Translations under genes and position numbers: made by a program
DNA from: Neotabrizicola shimadae
Lineage (GTDB): Bacteria; Pseudomonadota; Alphaproteobacteria; Rhodobacterales; Rhodobacteraceae
Assembly: GCF_019623905.1 (NCBI RefSeq)
Contig: NZ_CP069370.1
Location: 310,001 to 374,000, forward strand
DNA: 64,000 bases
Direction: 5' to 3'
The notes under the pieces: model-generated
The model's database searches: none
Seen by the model: only the letters and a program-made list of their open reading frames with translations
What the model was told of the DNA's origin: nothing
Shown here: positions 45,171 through 53,433 of the stretch, one piece after another
Layout: each line of letters starts with the position of its first letter
Numbering within the stretch: the first letter of the stretch is position 1

Positions 45171-46346
45171 TCAGTTCGTCGCCGCCGTGACCGGGTTCAC
45201 CCGGTCACCATCGCGCACGAAGGCGCCGGCCTTTGTCACCACCATGTCGCCCGCCTCCAGCCCGGTCAGCACCTCGACATAGCCGCCATCGCGGATGCCC
45301 GTCGTCACCGGCACCCGCGTCACCAGCCCGTCGGCCGAGACCTTCATCACCGTCGCCCCGCCCTCGGGCGCCGAACCCACCGCCGTCACCGGGATCGCGA
45401 CCGCCTCGCGCGCGGCAACCAGGATGTCGGCGTCCAGGAACATGCCCGAGCGCACCGCATCGGTCTGGTCGATGCTGATCCGCGCCCGGCCAAGCCGCGT
45501 CGCCGTATCGATCGCAGGCTCCACCAGCCGCACCGTCCCGGTCAGCTTCTCGCCCGCGCCCACACCCGCCATCGTCACCGTCAGACCCGGCTTCAGCTTC
45601 AGGATGTCGCGCTCCGCCACATCGGCCTGCAACTCCAGCGCGCCATCGCGGATGATGACGAACATCGGCTGCCCGGCAGACGAGGCGATTCCGCCCACCA
45701 GCGCATTGCGCGACACGATTTCGCCCGCGACAGGGGCCTTCACCTCGGTCCGCTCCAGCTGCAGCTTCACGTTTTCCAGCTGCGCCTCGGCCAGCGCCAG
45801 CTGTGCCTTGGCTGCCTCCAGCGCCTGCGTCGCCACCATCACCCGCGCCCTGGCCGACACCGCCGCGGCATCGGCATTGTCCGCCTGCGCCTGGCTGGAC
45901 GTGCCGTTGGCCTGCAGCTTCTTGGTGCGGTCCGCCACACGCTGCGCCTCGTCGGCGGTGGACTTCGCCTCGATCAGGCTCGCCTCGCCCTGCGCAATCG
46001 TCGCCTTCGCCGCCGCGACCGAGGCTTCGAACTGGCTTTGCTGCAACGTCAGCGTCGAATCCGACAACCGCGCCAGCACCTGGCCCGCCTGCACCCGGTC
46101 GCCCACCTCGGCCTCCAGCGTCTCGATGGGCTGGCCCTCGATCAGGGGCGCCACGTTCACGCTTTCCACCGGGCCCACCATGCCCGAGGCGATGACGCGG
46201 TCGTTCATCGCCCGCATCGCCGCCGGCGCCACGGTGATGGCGGGCAGCGCGGCTTCGGCGGTGGCGGGCGCAGGCGCAGTTTCGGCCAGCGCCGGGGCGG
46301 TCGCGGCCAGAAGGGCAAGGGCGGTCGTGGCGAGGATCAGGCGCAT
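45171..46346 (-). CDS. RND efflux periplasmic adaptor subunit
   Basis: A membrane fusion protein of 391 residues with a signal peptide (hydrophobic residues 3-20 ending APALAE). It has a split lipoyl/barrel-sandwich domain (VNVAPLIEGQPIETLEAEVGDRVQAGQVLARL, with its partner KAPVAGEIVSRNALVGG), a long helical hairpin between them and a beta-barrel domain. It links the RND subunit to an outer membrane channel. The preceding tetR stop is three bases upstream. Confidence 0.92.
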   Translation of the reverse strand: MRLILATTALALLAATAPALAETAPAPATAEAALPAITVAPAAMRAMNDRVIASGMVGPVESVNVAPLIEGQPIETLEAEVGDRVQAGQVLARLSDSTLTLQQSQFEASVAAAKATIAQGEASLIEAKSTADEAQRVADRTKKLQANGTSSQAQADNADAAAVSARARVMVATQALEAAKAQLALAEAQLENVKLQLERTEVKAPVAGEIVSRNALVGGIASSAGQPMFVIIRDGALELQADVAERDILKLKPGLTVTMAGVGAGEKLTGTVRLVEPAIDTATRLGRARISIDQTDAVRSGMFLDADILVAAREAVAIPVTAVGSAPEGGATVMKVSADGLVTRVPVTTGIRDGGYVEVLTGLEAGDMVVTKAGAFVRDGDRVNPVTAATN

Positions 46347-46349
46347 GGG

Positions 46350-46976
46350 TCAGCCTTTCGCGGCATCGCTGGCGATTTCGTCAAGCGTGCGGTTCAGCGT
46401 CCGCAGCACCAGGTTCATGAGGGCGGGGTCTCGGTCGGCGGGGTCCGGCGTCTGCATCGCCAGCCCCTTCATCAGCAGGATCATCAGCCTGGCCTGCGCC
46501 TGGTACCGCTTGAAGGCCTCCTCGGCCGAAAGGCCGGTGGCCAGGGCGAAGGCATGGGTCAGGTGCCGCAAGATCAGCTCTTCCATCCGCAGCGAAATCG
46601 CCCGGATCTCGGGCTTGCGCTGCGCGGCAGCCTGGATCTCGGCCCAAAGCTTGCCGTCGTCGCCGTCGCAAATGCCGTGGCGCACCTTGCGCTCCAGCGC
46701 GATGCGCAACTGGTCAAGGGGGTTTTCGGACGCCTGGACGGCGGCAAACTCGCTTTCCACTTCCACCAGGTCGTGGGTGATGAAGGCTTCCACGATGGCC
46801 GCCTTCGACGGGAAATAGCGGTAGAAATTGCCCACGCTCATGCCGGCGGCGCGGGCAAGGTCCTGCATCGAGGCGCCGTCGAAGCCCTTCTCCTCGAAGG
46901 CGCGGCGGATGCCCGCAAGGATTTCGACGCTGCGCGCGTCAAGAGAGGGAAGGGTGATTTCAGCAGCGACGGCCAT
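46350..46976 (-). CDS. TetR family repressor of the efflux operon
   Basis: A 208-residue TetR-type protein from the ATG at 46976. The helix-turn-helix region reads FEEKGFDGASMQDLARAAGMSVGNFYRYFPSKAAIVEAF. It is first in the operon with the adaptor and RND genes, and a perfect 16-base palindrome lies ten bases ahead of the start, so autoregulation and control of the pump are likely. The longer open frame to 47108 would read through that operator. Confidence 0.9.
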   Translation of the reverse strand: MAVAAEITLPSLDARSVEILAGIRRAFEEKGFDGASMQDLARAAGMSVGNFYRYFPSKAAIVEAFITHDLVEVESEFAAVQASENPLDQLRIALERKVRHGICDGDDGKLWAEIQAAAQRKPEIRAISLRMEELILRHLTHAFALATGLSAEEAFKRYQAQARLMILLMKGLAMQTPDPADRDPALMNLVLRTLNRTLDEIASDAAKG

Positions 46977-46986
46977 GACAAGCCCT

Positions 46987-47002
46987 GAATGAACGTTCAT
47001 TC
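46987..47002. promoter_or_regulatory. TetR-type operator
   Basis: GAATGAACGTTCATTC is a perfect 16-base palindrome, ten bases upstream of the tetR start. The ATGAACGTTCAT core is the common operator form of AcrR/TetR regulators of efflux operons. Confidence 0.75.
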
Positions 47003-47151
47003 GCGGATTTAGGCAGGCTTGTCGAAAGGTCAAGGGGAATATGGCACGCAACCGCCGCAGGTCACGGGCGGCAGCGAAAACTTGCATGAAATTGATGCGT
47101 TTTGGCATCGCCGGGCGTCAGACCCGGCGTCACCCCCGCGCTTTGCGCGAC

Positions 47152-47655
47152 TCAGGCGTCCAGCTCGCGCGGCACGGTGAAATCCACCGCCGTGCCCGCG
47201 CCAAAGCCGGCTTCCGCCCAGTCGTCGATGGCGAAATCCGCCACCAGGGTTGCCCCGGTGGGATAGCGGTGAAACTCGGGGTTCGCCGGGGCATGGCCCA
47301 CCAGACGCTCGGCAAACTCGGCGATGCCGGGGTTGTGGCCGATCATCATCACCGTGTCGGCCTTGGCATGACGCAGCACCGCCAGCATCACATCCGGCCC
47401 GGCATGATACAGCGCCGGCTTCAGTTCCAGAATGGGCGTGCCGGGCAGGGCCGGGGCGATGCCGCTCCAGGTCTTGCGGGTGCGCAGCGCGTCCGAGCAC
47501 AGCACCTCTTCCGGCACATAGCCGCGCGAGGCCAGCCATTGCCCCAGGTCGGCCGCGGCCGCCTTGCCGCGCGCGTTCAGCGGGCGGTCATGGTCGGCGA
47601 CGGTGGGATCGTCCCAGCTCGACTTGGCGTGGCGCGTCAGGATCAGGCGCTTCAT
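47152..47655 (-). CDS. SixA-like histidine phosphatase family protein
   Basis: A 167-residue phosphatase from the ATG at 47655. The catalytic RHG-type motif is LTRHAKSSWDD (residues 4-14), and the second catalytic His is in MMIGHNPGI near residue 84. Small size and the RHAKS form match the SixA branch, which dephosphorylates phosphohistidine proteins or small phosphates. It is coupled by ATGA to the upstream ferredoxin-like gene. Confidence 0.85.
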   Translation of the reverse strand: MKRLILTRHAKSSWDDPTVADHDRPLNARGKAAAADLGQWLASRGYVPEEVLCSDALRTRKTWSGIAPALPGTPILELKPALYHAGPDVMLAVLRHAKADTVMMIGHNPGIAEFAERLVGHAPANPEFHRYPTGATLVADFAIDDWAEAGFGAGTAVDFTVPRELDA

Positions 47656-48323
47656 CGGTGGAACTGCCTCATGTGATAGGCCGACTGTTCCGGCACTCTT
47701 GCATAGGCTTGCGAGACCGGGCAAGCGCGACGCGCGGCGCAGCCCTTCGTCATGCAATCCTGCCCCGGTGCGCTGTCCAGATGGCCGTGGCAGCGCGGCA
47801 CGTCATAGCCCGCGCCGCTCAACGCCTCCACCGGGCAGGCCGTCAGGCAAGGCGCGGTGCAGGTCAGGCAAGGTTTCGGCACCGGGGGCGGCAGGTCCAC
47901 CACCTCTTTCAGCGCCAGTGCGCCGCGAAAGCTGACAAACAGCCCCTGCGTCGCATGGACCAGAAACCGCACCGGGCTGTCCCAGACCCGGCCCGTGCGC
48001 AGCGCCCACTGATAGAAGGGGTGGTAGGGCGGCCCGCCAAAGGGAAACAACGCCTTGCCCCCCAGGTCGCAAGCCATGCGCCCGATCACGCGGCGCGACC
48101 AGCGGTCCACCGGATCGGGCGCGCTGTCCCATTCCGGCTGTGCGGTCAGATGCGCCCAGAACCCAGGCTCGGCCGGGCCAAGCAGCAGCACGGTCCGCGT
48201 GCCGGCGGGCAGGGAAGGGTCGTCCTCGGCATGAAATCCGCCAAGGATCTCAAGCCGCTCGGCCGCGGCCCGCGCTGCAATCGCCGCCAGGCTTACCGGC
48301 GGAACGGCAGCCGCAGGCTCCAT
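47652..48323 (-). CDS. 4Fe-4S ferredoxin-like protein resembling the C-terminal domain of QueG
   Basis: A 223-residue protein whose C-terminal part holds two cysteine groups, CLTCTAPCLTACPV and, about 20 residues on, CMTKGCAARRACPV. That is enough for iron-sulfur binding, though spacing is irregular for a standard 2x[4Fe-4S] ferredoxin. The N-terminal part (residues 10-110) lacks known signatures, apart from RTVLLLGPAEPGFW. The cobalamin-binding part of QueG is absent, so it is not expected to make queuosine. It overlaps both neighbours (31 bases with the membrane hydroxylase, 4 with the phosphatase), which suggests it might supply electrons to the hydroxylase. Confidence 0.65.
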   Translation of the reverse strand: MEPAAAVPPVSLAAIAARAAAERLEILGGFHAEDDPSLPAGTRTVLLLGPAEPGFWAHLTAQPEWDSAPDPVDRWSRRVIGRMACDLGGKALFPFGGPPYHPFYQWALRTGRVWDSPVRFLVHATQGLFVSFRGALALKEVVDLPPPVPKPCLTCTAPCLTACPVEALSGAGYDVPRCHGHLDSAPGQDCMTKGCAARRACPVSQAYARVPEQSAYHMRQFHR

Positions 48324-49084
48324 CCCAGTTTCGCCGGCCGATCGTCCTGCCATTCCAGTCCCACCCTCATGCCGTCCGGCCCGCCCCGTGCCTCGGCCCG
48401 ATAGGTGCCGAACAGCCGGTCCCAGACCGACAGGGCAAAGCCGAAATTGCTGTCGTGCTCCTCGCGTCGCACCGAATGATGCACACGGTGCATATCCGGT
48501 GTCACCAGCACCTGCCGCACCACTCGGTCAAGCCCCTGCGGCAGCGCCAGATTTGCATGGTTGAACAGGGCGGTGCCATTCAGCAGCACCTCGAACAGCA
48601 CAACGGCCACCGCCGCAGGGCCCAGAAGATAAACCAGCCCGATCTTCAGCCCCATCGAGGCCGCGATCTCCACCGGATGAAACCGGACCGCCGTTGTCAC
48701 GTCCATGTCGCGGTCGGCGTGGTGGACACGGTGGAACCGCCAGAACAGTGGCACCTTGTGCGTCACCAGATGCTGCGCCCAGATCGCCAGGTCCAGGATC
48801 AGGACGGCCAGCCCGATCTCCAGCCAGACTGGCCAGTCCAGGCGGTTGAACAGCCCCCAGCCCTGCGCTTGGGCATCCAGGGCTGCCCCGACCGCCAGTG
48901 CCGGCAGGAAGATCGCCATCGCCCGCAAGGTCAGCGCGTCAATCACCGTGATCGACAGGTTGGTGGTCCAGCGGTTCCGCCGCGGCATCGCCCGCGCCCG
49001 ACGCGGCGCCCATGCCTCCAGCCCGGCGAACAGCGCGAACAGGCCAAGGAAGGCTGCCATCCTGATCGCCAGTTCGCCAGCCAT
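48293..49084 (-). CDS. Sterol desaturase/fatty acid hydroxylase superfamily protein
   Basis: A 263-residue inner-membrane di-iron enzyme. Four or more hydrophobic helices surround the histidine clusters HLVTHKVPLFWRFHRVHHAD (about residues 105-124), FHP and MHRVHHS (about 198-204), which bind the two irons. Family members hydroxylate or desaturate lipids, carotenoids or sterol-like compounds; the substrate is not known. First gene of a three-gene unit, with an operator-like dyad just ahead of its start. Confidence 0.85.
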   Translation of the reverse strand: MAGELAIRMAAFLGLFALFAGLEAWAPRRARAMPRRNRWTTNLSITVIDALTLRAMAIFLPALAVGAALDAQAQGWGLFNRLDWPVWLEIGLAVLILDLAIWAQHLVTHKVPLFWRFHRVHHADRDMDVTTAVRFHPVEIAASMGLKIGLVYLLGPAAVAVVLFEVLLNGTALFNHANLALPQGLDRVVRQVLVTPDMHRVHHSVRREEHDSNFGFALSVWDRLFGTYRAEARGGPDGMRVGLEWQDDRPAKLGWSLRLPFRR

Positions 49085-49092
49085 CTGCCCTC

Positions 49093-49112
49093 ACATTCCC
49101 TGTCAGGAATGT
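49093..49112. promoter_or_regulatory. Operator-like inverted repeat ahead of the hydroxylase operon
   Basis: ACATTCC and GGAATGT form a seven-base dyad with a six-base spacer, eight bases upstream of the hydroxylase ATG. A bound repressor would block translation start or promoter clearance. The regulator is not encoded nearby. Confidence 0.5.
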
Positions 49113-49143
49113 AAGCTCGCGCCGCCCCCGGTCAAGCGCCGCG

Positions 49144-50043
49144 TCAGCGGCGGACGTGCGGCTTCACGCGCGGCTCGGTAGACCGGATCTGCGACCCCGC
49201 GCCGTGGTCGGTGAACAGCTCCAGAATGCAGGCATTGGGCACCCGGCCATCCAGAATGGTCACGGCCCGAACGCCCTGATCCAGCGCCATGAGCGCGGTT
49301 TCGGTCTTGGGGATCATGCCGCCGGCGATCACCCCGTCGCGGGTCATCTCGCGCACTTCCTCGGGCGTGATCTGCGTCATCACCTCTCCGGCCGCATTCT
49401 TCACGCCCGACACATCGGTCAACAGCAACAGGCGGTCGGCCTTCAACGCCCCGGCAATCGCTCCCGCCGCCGTGTCGCCGTTCACGTTGAAGGTCTCGTT
49501 GTCGGCCATGCCGGTCGCCACCGGCGCCACAACCGGAATGATCCCCGCATTGTACAGGTCGCGCAGCACCTGCACGTTCATCTCGACCGGGCGGCCGACG
49601 AAACCCAGTTCCGGGTCGTCGGCCTCGCAGACCATCAGGTCGTCGTCCTTGCCGGAAATCCCCACGGCGCGGCCGCCCTGGTCGTTGATCGCCTGCACGA
49701 TGCGCTTGTTGACCAGACCCGACAGGATCATCTCGACCACTTCGACCGTGGCCTTGTCGGTGACGCGCTTGCCCTTCACGAATTCCGACTTGATCCCCAG
49801 CTTGCCCAGCATCTCGTTGATCATCGGCCCGCCGCCATGCACCACCACGGGGTTCACGCCCACCTGCCGCATCAGCACGATGTCGCGGGCAAATTCGGCC
49901 ATGGCCTCGTCGTCGCCCATGGCATTGCCGCCGAACTTCACCACGACCACCGCGCCGGAATAGCGCTGCAGATAGGGCAGGGCTTCGGACAGGATCTTGG
50001 CGGTGACGGCGGCGTCTTGCATGGATGCGGTCTGCTTTCTCAT
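49144..50043 (-). CDS. argB: Acetylglutamate kinase
   Basis: Phosphorylates N-acetylglutamate in arginine synthesis. From the ATG at 50043, with a GAGG seven bases ahead, it has 299 residues. [10 protein letters not shown] near residue 36, [12 protein letters not shown] near 70 and a [15 protein letters not shown] segment are canonical. An alternative ATG at 50022 would remove seven residues. It is a single gene, 59 bases before the hydroxylase operon. Confidence 0.96.
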   Translation of the reverse strand: MRKQTASMQDAAVTAKILSEALPYLQRYSGAVVVVKFGGNAMGDDEAMAEFARDIVLMRQVGVNPVVVHGGGPMINEMLGKLGIKSEFVKGKRVTDKATVEVVEMILSGLVNKRIVQAINDQGGRAVGISGKDDDLMVCEADDPELGFVGRPVEMNVQVLRDLYNAGIIPVVAPVATGMADNETFNVNGDTAAGAIAGALKADRLLLLTDVSGVKNAAGEVMTQITPEEVREMTRDGVIAGGMIPKTETALMALDQGVRAVTILDGRVPNACILELFTDHGAGSQIRSTEPRVKPHVRR

Positions 50044-50136
50044 CGGGGGCCTCGCAGTGCGGCGCGGATTGGCGCCCGTCCTAGCCGCTTTGTGCGACCC
50101 TGCCAAGACAAACCGCATCGGCCAAAGATGAAGTCC

Positions 50137-50201
50137 AAGTTAATTCGTGCTGGCAAGGCATTGATTTTATTGATCCTGACCAAGTGTCCGAGCTCGGACA
50201 C
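50137..50201. repeat. Conserved two-part intergenic element, copy 2
   Basis: AAGTTAA (50137-50143), ATTGATTTTA (50160-50169), then after exactly 16 bases the dyad GTGTCCGAGCTCGGACAC (50184-50201). The core and the spacing equal copy 1 at 10858-10900. The outermost pairs differ in both arms together (GGC/GCC there, GT/AC here). This copy lies between divergent argB and the SDR gene, 55 bases before the SDR start. Confidence 0.6.
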
Positions 50202-50256
50202 CCCTTGCCTTCCGCCCCGCTTTGGTGGACCCTCCTCCCCCAACCGGAGGCCCGCC

Positions 50257-50988
50257 ATGACCCGCCAGAAAACCCTCGTCCTCACCGGCGCCAGCCGCGG
50301 CATCGGCCATGCCACCGTCAAACGCTTCGGGGCCGAAGGCTGGCGGGTCCTCACCTGCTCGCGCCAGCCCTTCGACCCCCGCTGTCCCTGGCCCGGCGGG
50401 GAAGAGAACCACATCCAGATCGACCTCGCCGACCCCAACCGGACCATCGAGGCGATCGAGGTCATCAAGGCCAGAATCGACGGCCAGCTCGACGCCCTGG
50501 TCAACAACGCCGGCATCTCGCCCAAGGGGCCGGGCGGCAGCCGCCTCAACGCGCTGGAGACCGACCTCCGCGTCTGGGGCCAGGTCTTCCACGTCAATTT
50601 CTTCGCGCCCATCGTCCTGGCCCGCGGCCTGAAGAACGAACTGGTCGCGGCCCAGGGCTCGGTCGTGAACGTCACCTCCATCGCCGGCTCCCGCGTCCAT
50701 CCCTTCGCCGGCGCTGCCTATGCCACCTCCAAGGCAGCCCTCGCCGCCCTGACCCGCGAGATGGCCCATGACTTCGGCCCCCTCGGCGTCCGCGTGAACG
50801 CCATCGCCCCCGGCGAGGTCGAGACCGCCATCCTCTCCCCCGGCACCGACAAGATCGTCGACCAGCTCCCCCTCCGCCGCCTCGGCCAGCCGCGCGAGGT
50901 CGCCGACGTGATCTGGTTCCTCTGCTCGGACCAGTCCAGCTACATCTCGGGCTCCGAGATCCCCATCAACGGCGGCCAGCATGTCTGA
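50257..50988 (+). CDS. SDR family oxidoreductase
   Basis: A 243-residue short-chain dehydrogenase. The cofactor motif is TGASRGIGHA (residues 10-19), NNAG lies near 87, catalytic Ser is in VTSIAGS and the Tyr/Lys pair in YATSK near 156. It ends with the SDQSSYISGSEIPINGG segment of classical SDRs. The ATG at 50257 follows a good CGGAGG. The next gene overlaps it by eight bases, so the two are coupled. Substrate unknown. Confidence 0.9.
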   Translation: MTRQKTLVLTGASRGIGHATVKRFGAEGWRVLTCSRQPFDPRCPWPGGEENHIQIDLADPNRTIEAIEVIKARIDGQLDALVNNAGISPKGPGGSRLNALETDLRVWGQVFHVNFFAPIVLARGLKNELVAAQGSVVNVTSIAGSRVHPFAGAAYATSKAALAALTREMAHDFGPLGVRVNAIAPGEVETAILSPGTDKIVDQLPLRRLGQPREVADVIWFLCSDQSSYISGSEIPINGGQHV

Positions 50989-52006
50989 CGCCCCGCCGGG
51001 CTTCGCCGAGCCCGGCGCCGACTGGCGCGCCTTCGTCGCCAGCCTCTCCGACCGTGATGCCCGCCGCCTTGGCCACCGCGCCGTCGCCCCTCCGCTGTAC
51101 GCCCACGCCTACGCCTTCCACCTGAACTTCCGCTTCGGCGCCATGGCCCCCCCGGACCTTCTGACCTTCGCAGCCATCCACGGCCTCTCCGGCGTGAAAA
51201 TCCACGTCCAGGACGGCGAGGCCCGCAGCCTCCTGCACGCCCCGGACGCCGACCGGCGCGCCTTCGGCGCGATGGCCGCCCGGCTGGGGCTCACCCTTCA
51301 CATCGAAACCTCTTCGACCCTCGCCCCCGATCTGGCCGAAGCGGCCGCCATCGCCCATGCTACCGGGGCCACCTCGCTGCGCTTCTACCCCCGCCACGCC
51401 GGCCCCCTGTCCGAGGTGCTGGCCCGCACCGTGGCCGACCTCGCGATCCTCGACCGGCTGGACCCGCAGGCCCGGCTGAGCTTCACGCTGGAGCAGCACG
51501 AGGACCTGACATCCGCGGAACTGCTGGCCATCCTCGACCGCGTCGGGCACCCGCGCCTCTCGCTCCTGTTCGACTTCGGCAACATGATCAACGCGGGCGA
51601 GACGCCGCTGGCCGCGCTCTCCGCGCAGGCGCCACGCATCGCCGAGGTGCATGTGAAGGATGCCCGCGCCCTGCCGGACCGCGGGGGATGGGCGCATCTG
51701 GCCTGCGCCACCGGCACCGGCCACCTGCCGATGCACACCATGCTGGCGCGGCTGTTGCTTCTGGGGCAAGACAGACCGCAGGTCACGGCCTTCGGTCTGG
51801 AGGAGGAAGAGGGATACCTTGCCCCTGCCTTCCGCTTTCCCGGCGAAGGCCCCGATCCGGTGATCCCGCCTCGGCCACCAAGCGAAACCGATCCCGGCCC
51901 GGGCGACCTGGCCGAACGGCTGGCCAGAGAGCGTGACCTGGCCATCGCGCAGGTCTGCAAGGTGCGGGCCATGCTGGCCGATCTGGCCGCCGCTGCCCGG
52001 CGATGA
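50981..52006 (+). CDS. Sugar phosphate isomerase/epimerase-like TIM barrel protein
   Basis: A 341-residue protein that looks like the xylose isomerase-like TIM-barrel family. LSGVKIHVQDGE near residue 68, TLEQHEDLTSAELLAIL near 165 (metal-ligand Glu position), LLFDFGNMINAGE near 190 and IAEVHVKDA near 215 occupy the expected barrel strands. The last 50 residues form a charged helix (AERLARERDLAIAQVCK). Translationally coupled to the SDR gene, so they may act on one pathway, perhaps oxidation and isomerisation of a sugar or inositol-type compound; this is inference. Confidence 0.72.
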   Translation: MSDAPPGFAEPGADWRAFVASLSDRDARRLGHRAVAPPLYAHAYAFHLNFRFGAMAPPDLLTFAAIHGLSGVKIHVQDGEARSLLHAPDADRRAFGAMAARLGLTLHIETSSTLAPDLAEAAAIAHATGATSLRFYPRHAGPLSEVLARTVADLAILDRLDPQARLSFTLEQHEDLTSAELLAILDRVGHPRLSLLFDFGNMINAGETPLAALSAQAPRIAEVHVKDARALPDRGGWAHLACATGTGHLPMHTMLARLLLLGQDRPQVTAFGLEEEEGYLAPAFRFPGEGPDPVIPPRPPSETDPGPGDLAERLARERDLAIAQVCKVRAMLADLAAAARR

Positions 52007-52009
52007 GCC

Positions 52010-52663
52010 CTATTCCAGCCCGGCGATCACGGCGCGCAAGGTCTCGATCCCCTCGCCCTTTTCCGAGCTTGTCACCACGATTTCGGGATAGGCGGCCGGA
52101 TGCTTGGCCAGTGCGGCCTTCACCTGGGCGATGGTTTCGTCCCGCGTCTCGCGGTTCACCTTGTCGGCCTTGGTGATCACGGTCTGGAAGGTGACGGCCG
52201 ACTTGTCCAGAAGCCCCAGGATTTCTTCGTCCACCGCCTTGATGCCGTGGCGCATGTCGATCAGCACGAAGGCCCGGCGCAGCGTCTGGCGCCCGGCAAG
52301 ATAGCTTTTCAAGAGAGCCTGCCACTTGGCGACAATCGCCACGGGCGCCTCGGCATAGCCATAGCCCGGAAGGTCCACCATGTAACGGCTGTCGCCAAGC
52401 GCGAAGTAGTTGATTTCCTGCGTCCGCCCTGGCGTGTTCGAGGCGCGCGCCAGATTCTTGCGGTTGGTCAGCGCGTTGATCAGGCTGGACTTGCCCACGT
52501 TCGACCGGCCCGCAAAACAGACCTCGACCCGGTCGGCCGGGGGCAGGCCCGCCATGCCGGTCACGCCCTTCACGAAATCCACGGGACCGGCGAACAGAAG
52601 CCGCCCGGCTTCACGCGCGGCGTCATCGGGTTCGGGGGCAAGGGTGAAGGTCAGGCTGGTCAT
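52010..52663 (-). CDS. engB: Ribosome biogenesis GTP-binding protein EngB (YsxC/YihA)
   Basis: A 217-residue GTPase needed for assembly of the large ribosomal subunit. G1 is GRSNVGKSS (about residues 52-60), G2 NTPGRTQ, G3 DLPGYGYA and G4 TKAD. It overlaps the MOSC gene by four bases (ATGA) and belongs to the yidC-MOSC-engB operon. Confidence 0.95.
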   Translation of the reverse strand: MTSLTFTLAPEPDDAAREAGRLLFAGPVDFVKGVTGMAGLPPADRVEVCFAGRSNVGKSSLINALTNRKNLARASNTPGRTQEINYFALGDSRYMVDLPGYGYAEAPVAIVAKWQALLKSYLAGRQTLRRAFVLIDMRHGIKAVDEEILGLLDKSAVTFQTVITKADKVNRETRDETIAQVKAALAKHPAAYPEIVVTSSEKGEGIETLRAVIAGLE

Positions 52664-53433
52664 GCTCTCTCCACGGCATCGCCCAGGGTCACGGCACCGC
52701 CGCCGATCACCCTGGCATAGACGCCGAAATCTTCGTGGCCAAAGCCTGCGTCCAGGGCTTGCAGCACCTCGGCATCGTGCCGCCCGGTGGCCGGGTTGGC
52801 GCAGGTGGCGCGGCAGCGGGTGATGCGCGCCTCGATCCGCAGGCGGACGGCGCCCACCGTGATCTCTTGCCCTACCAGGCCAAACTCGGCCCAGGGCTCC
52901 CAGCCGTCCACCCAGAGATTGCCGCGAAAGCGGTGGGGCGACAGGTCCTGCCCCATCCGCGCCGACAGATCGGCCAGAGAGGACAGCGACAGCACGGCAA
53001 CGAAAGGCTCTGGCACATCGGTCATCGGGCGGCCGGGCAGATGGACCACATGCGCGGGATCAGGCCGGTTTTCGGGCCAGAGCGGGCGCAGCCAGGCGAT
53101 CAGCCGGGCCTGGTCGGCCGCATCGTCGGGCGCGATGTCGAGGTCTGGGCAGTCGGGATGCGACAGGCGCAGCCGGCGCGCGGACTCGTCCGACCGGCAG
53201 GTCACGGCCATCAGCGCGGGCGCGGCCCAGCCTCGCACGAAGTTCATCTTCGGCGCCCAGTCGTCCGGCCGCGCCCCGAAGCGCGCGGCATCATGGGCCA
53301 CCGACCATTCCCGGTCGAAGGGAAACGCGCGGTCCGGGGTCAGGACCGCGCGCTGGATTTCCTCGTAGCCGATGGACTTGATCGGGTGGCGGCACAGAAG
53401 TGCCAGCCGCCCGACCGGGTCTTGTCCGCTCAT
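52660..53433 (-). CDS. MOSC domain-containing protein
   Basis: A 257-residue protein with an N-terminal MOSC-N beta-barrel (LCRHPIKSIGYEEI near residue 13) and the MOSC domain with FRGNLWVDG and the conserved cysteine in RCRATCANPATG near residue 213. MOSC proteins handle sulfur bound to molybdenum cofactor or reduce N-hydroxylated compounds. Starts four bases before the yidC stop and ends four bases into engB, so it is fully embedded in the operon. Confidence 0.9.
   Translation of the reverse strand: MSGQDPVGRLALLCRHPIKSIGYEEIQRAVLTPDRAFPFDREWSVAHDAARFGARPDDWAPKMNFVRGWAAPALMAVTCRSDESARRLRLSHPDCPDLDIAPDDAADQARLIAWLRPLWPENRPDPAHVVHLPGRPMTDVPEPFVAVLSLSSLADLSARMGQDLSPHRFRGNLWVDGWEPWAEFGLVGQEITVGAVRLRIEARITRCRATCANPATGRHDAEVLQALDAGFGHEDFGVYARVIGGGAVTLGDAVERA

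Noticed and set aside
47110-47128. Terminator after the SixA-like phosphatase region (GCCGGG/CCCGGC stem)
   Set aside because: It lies upstream of that gene's stop on the transcribed strand order and has only a six-base stem with no T-tract; too weak to list.
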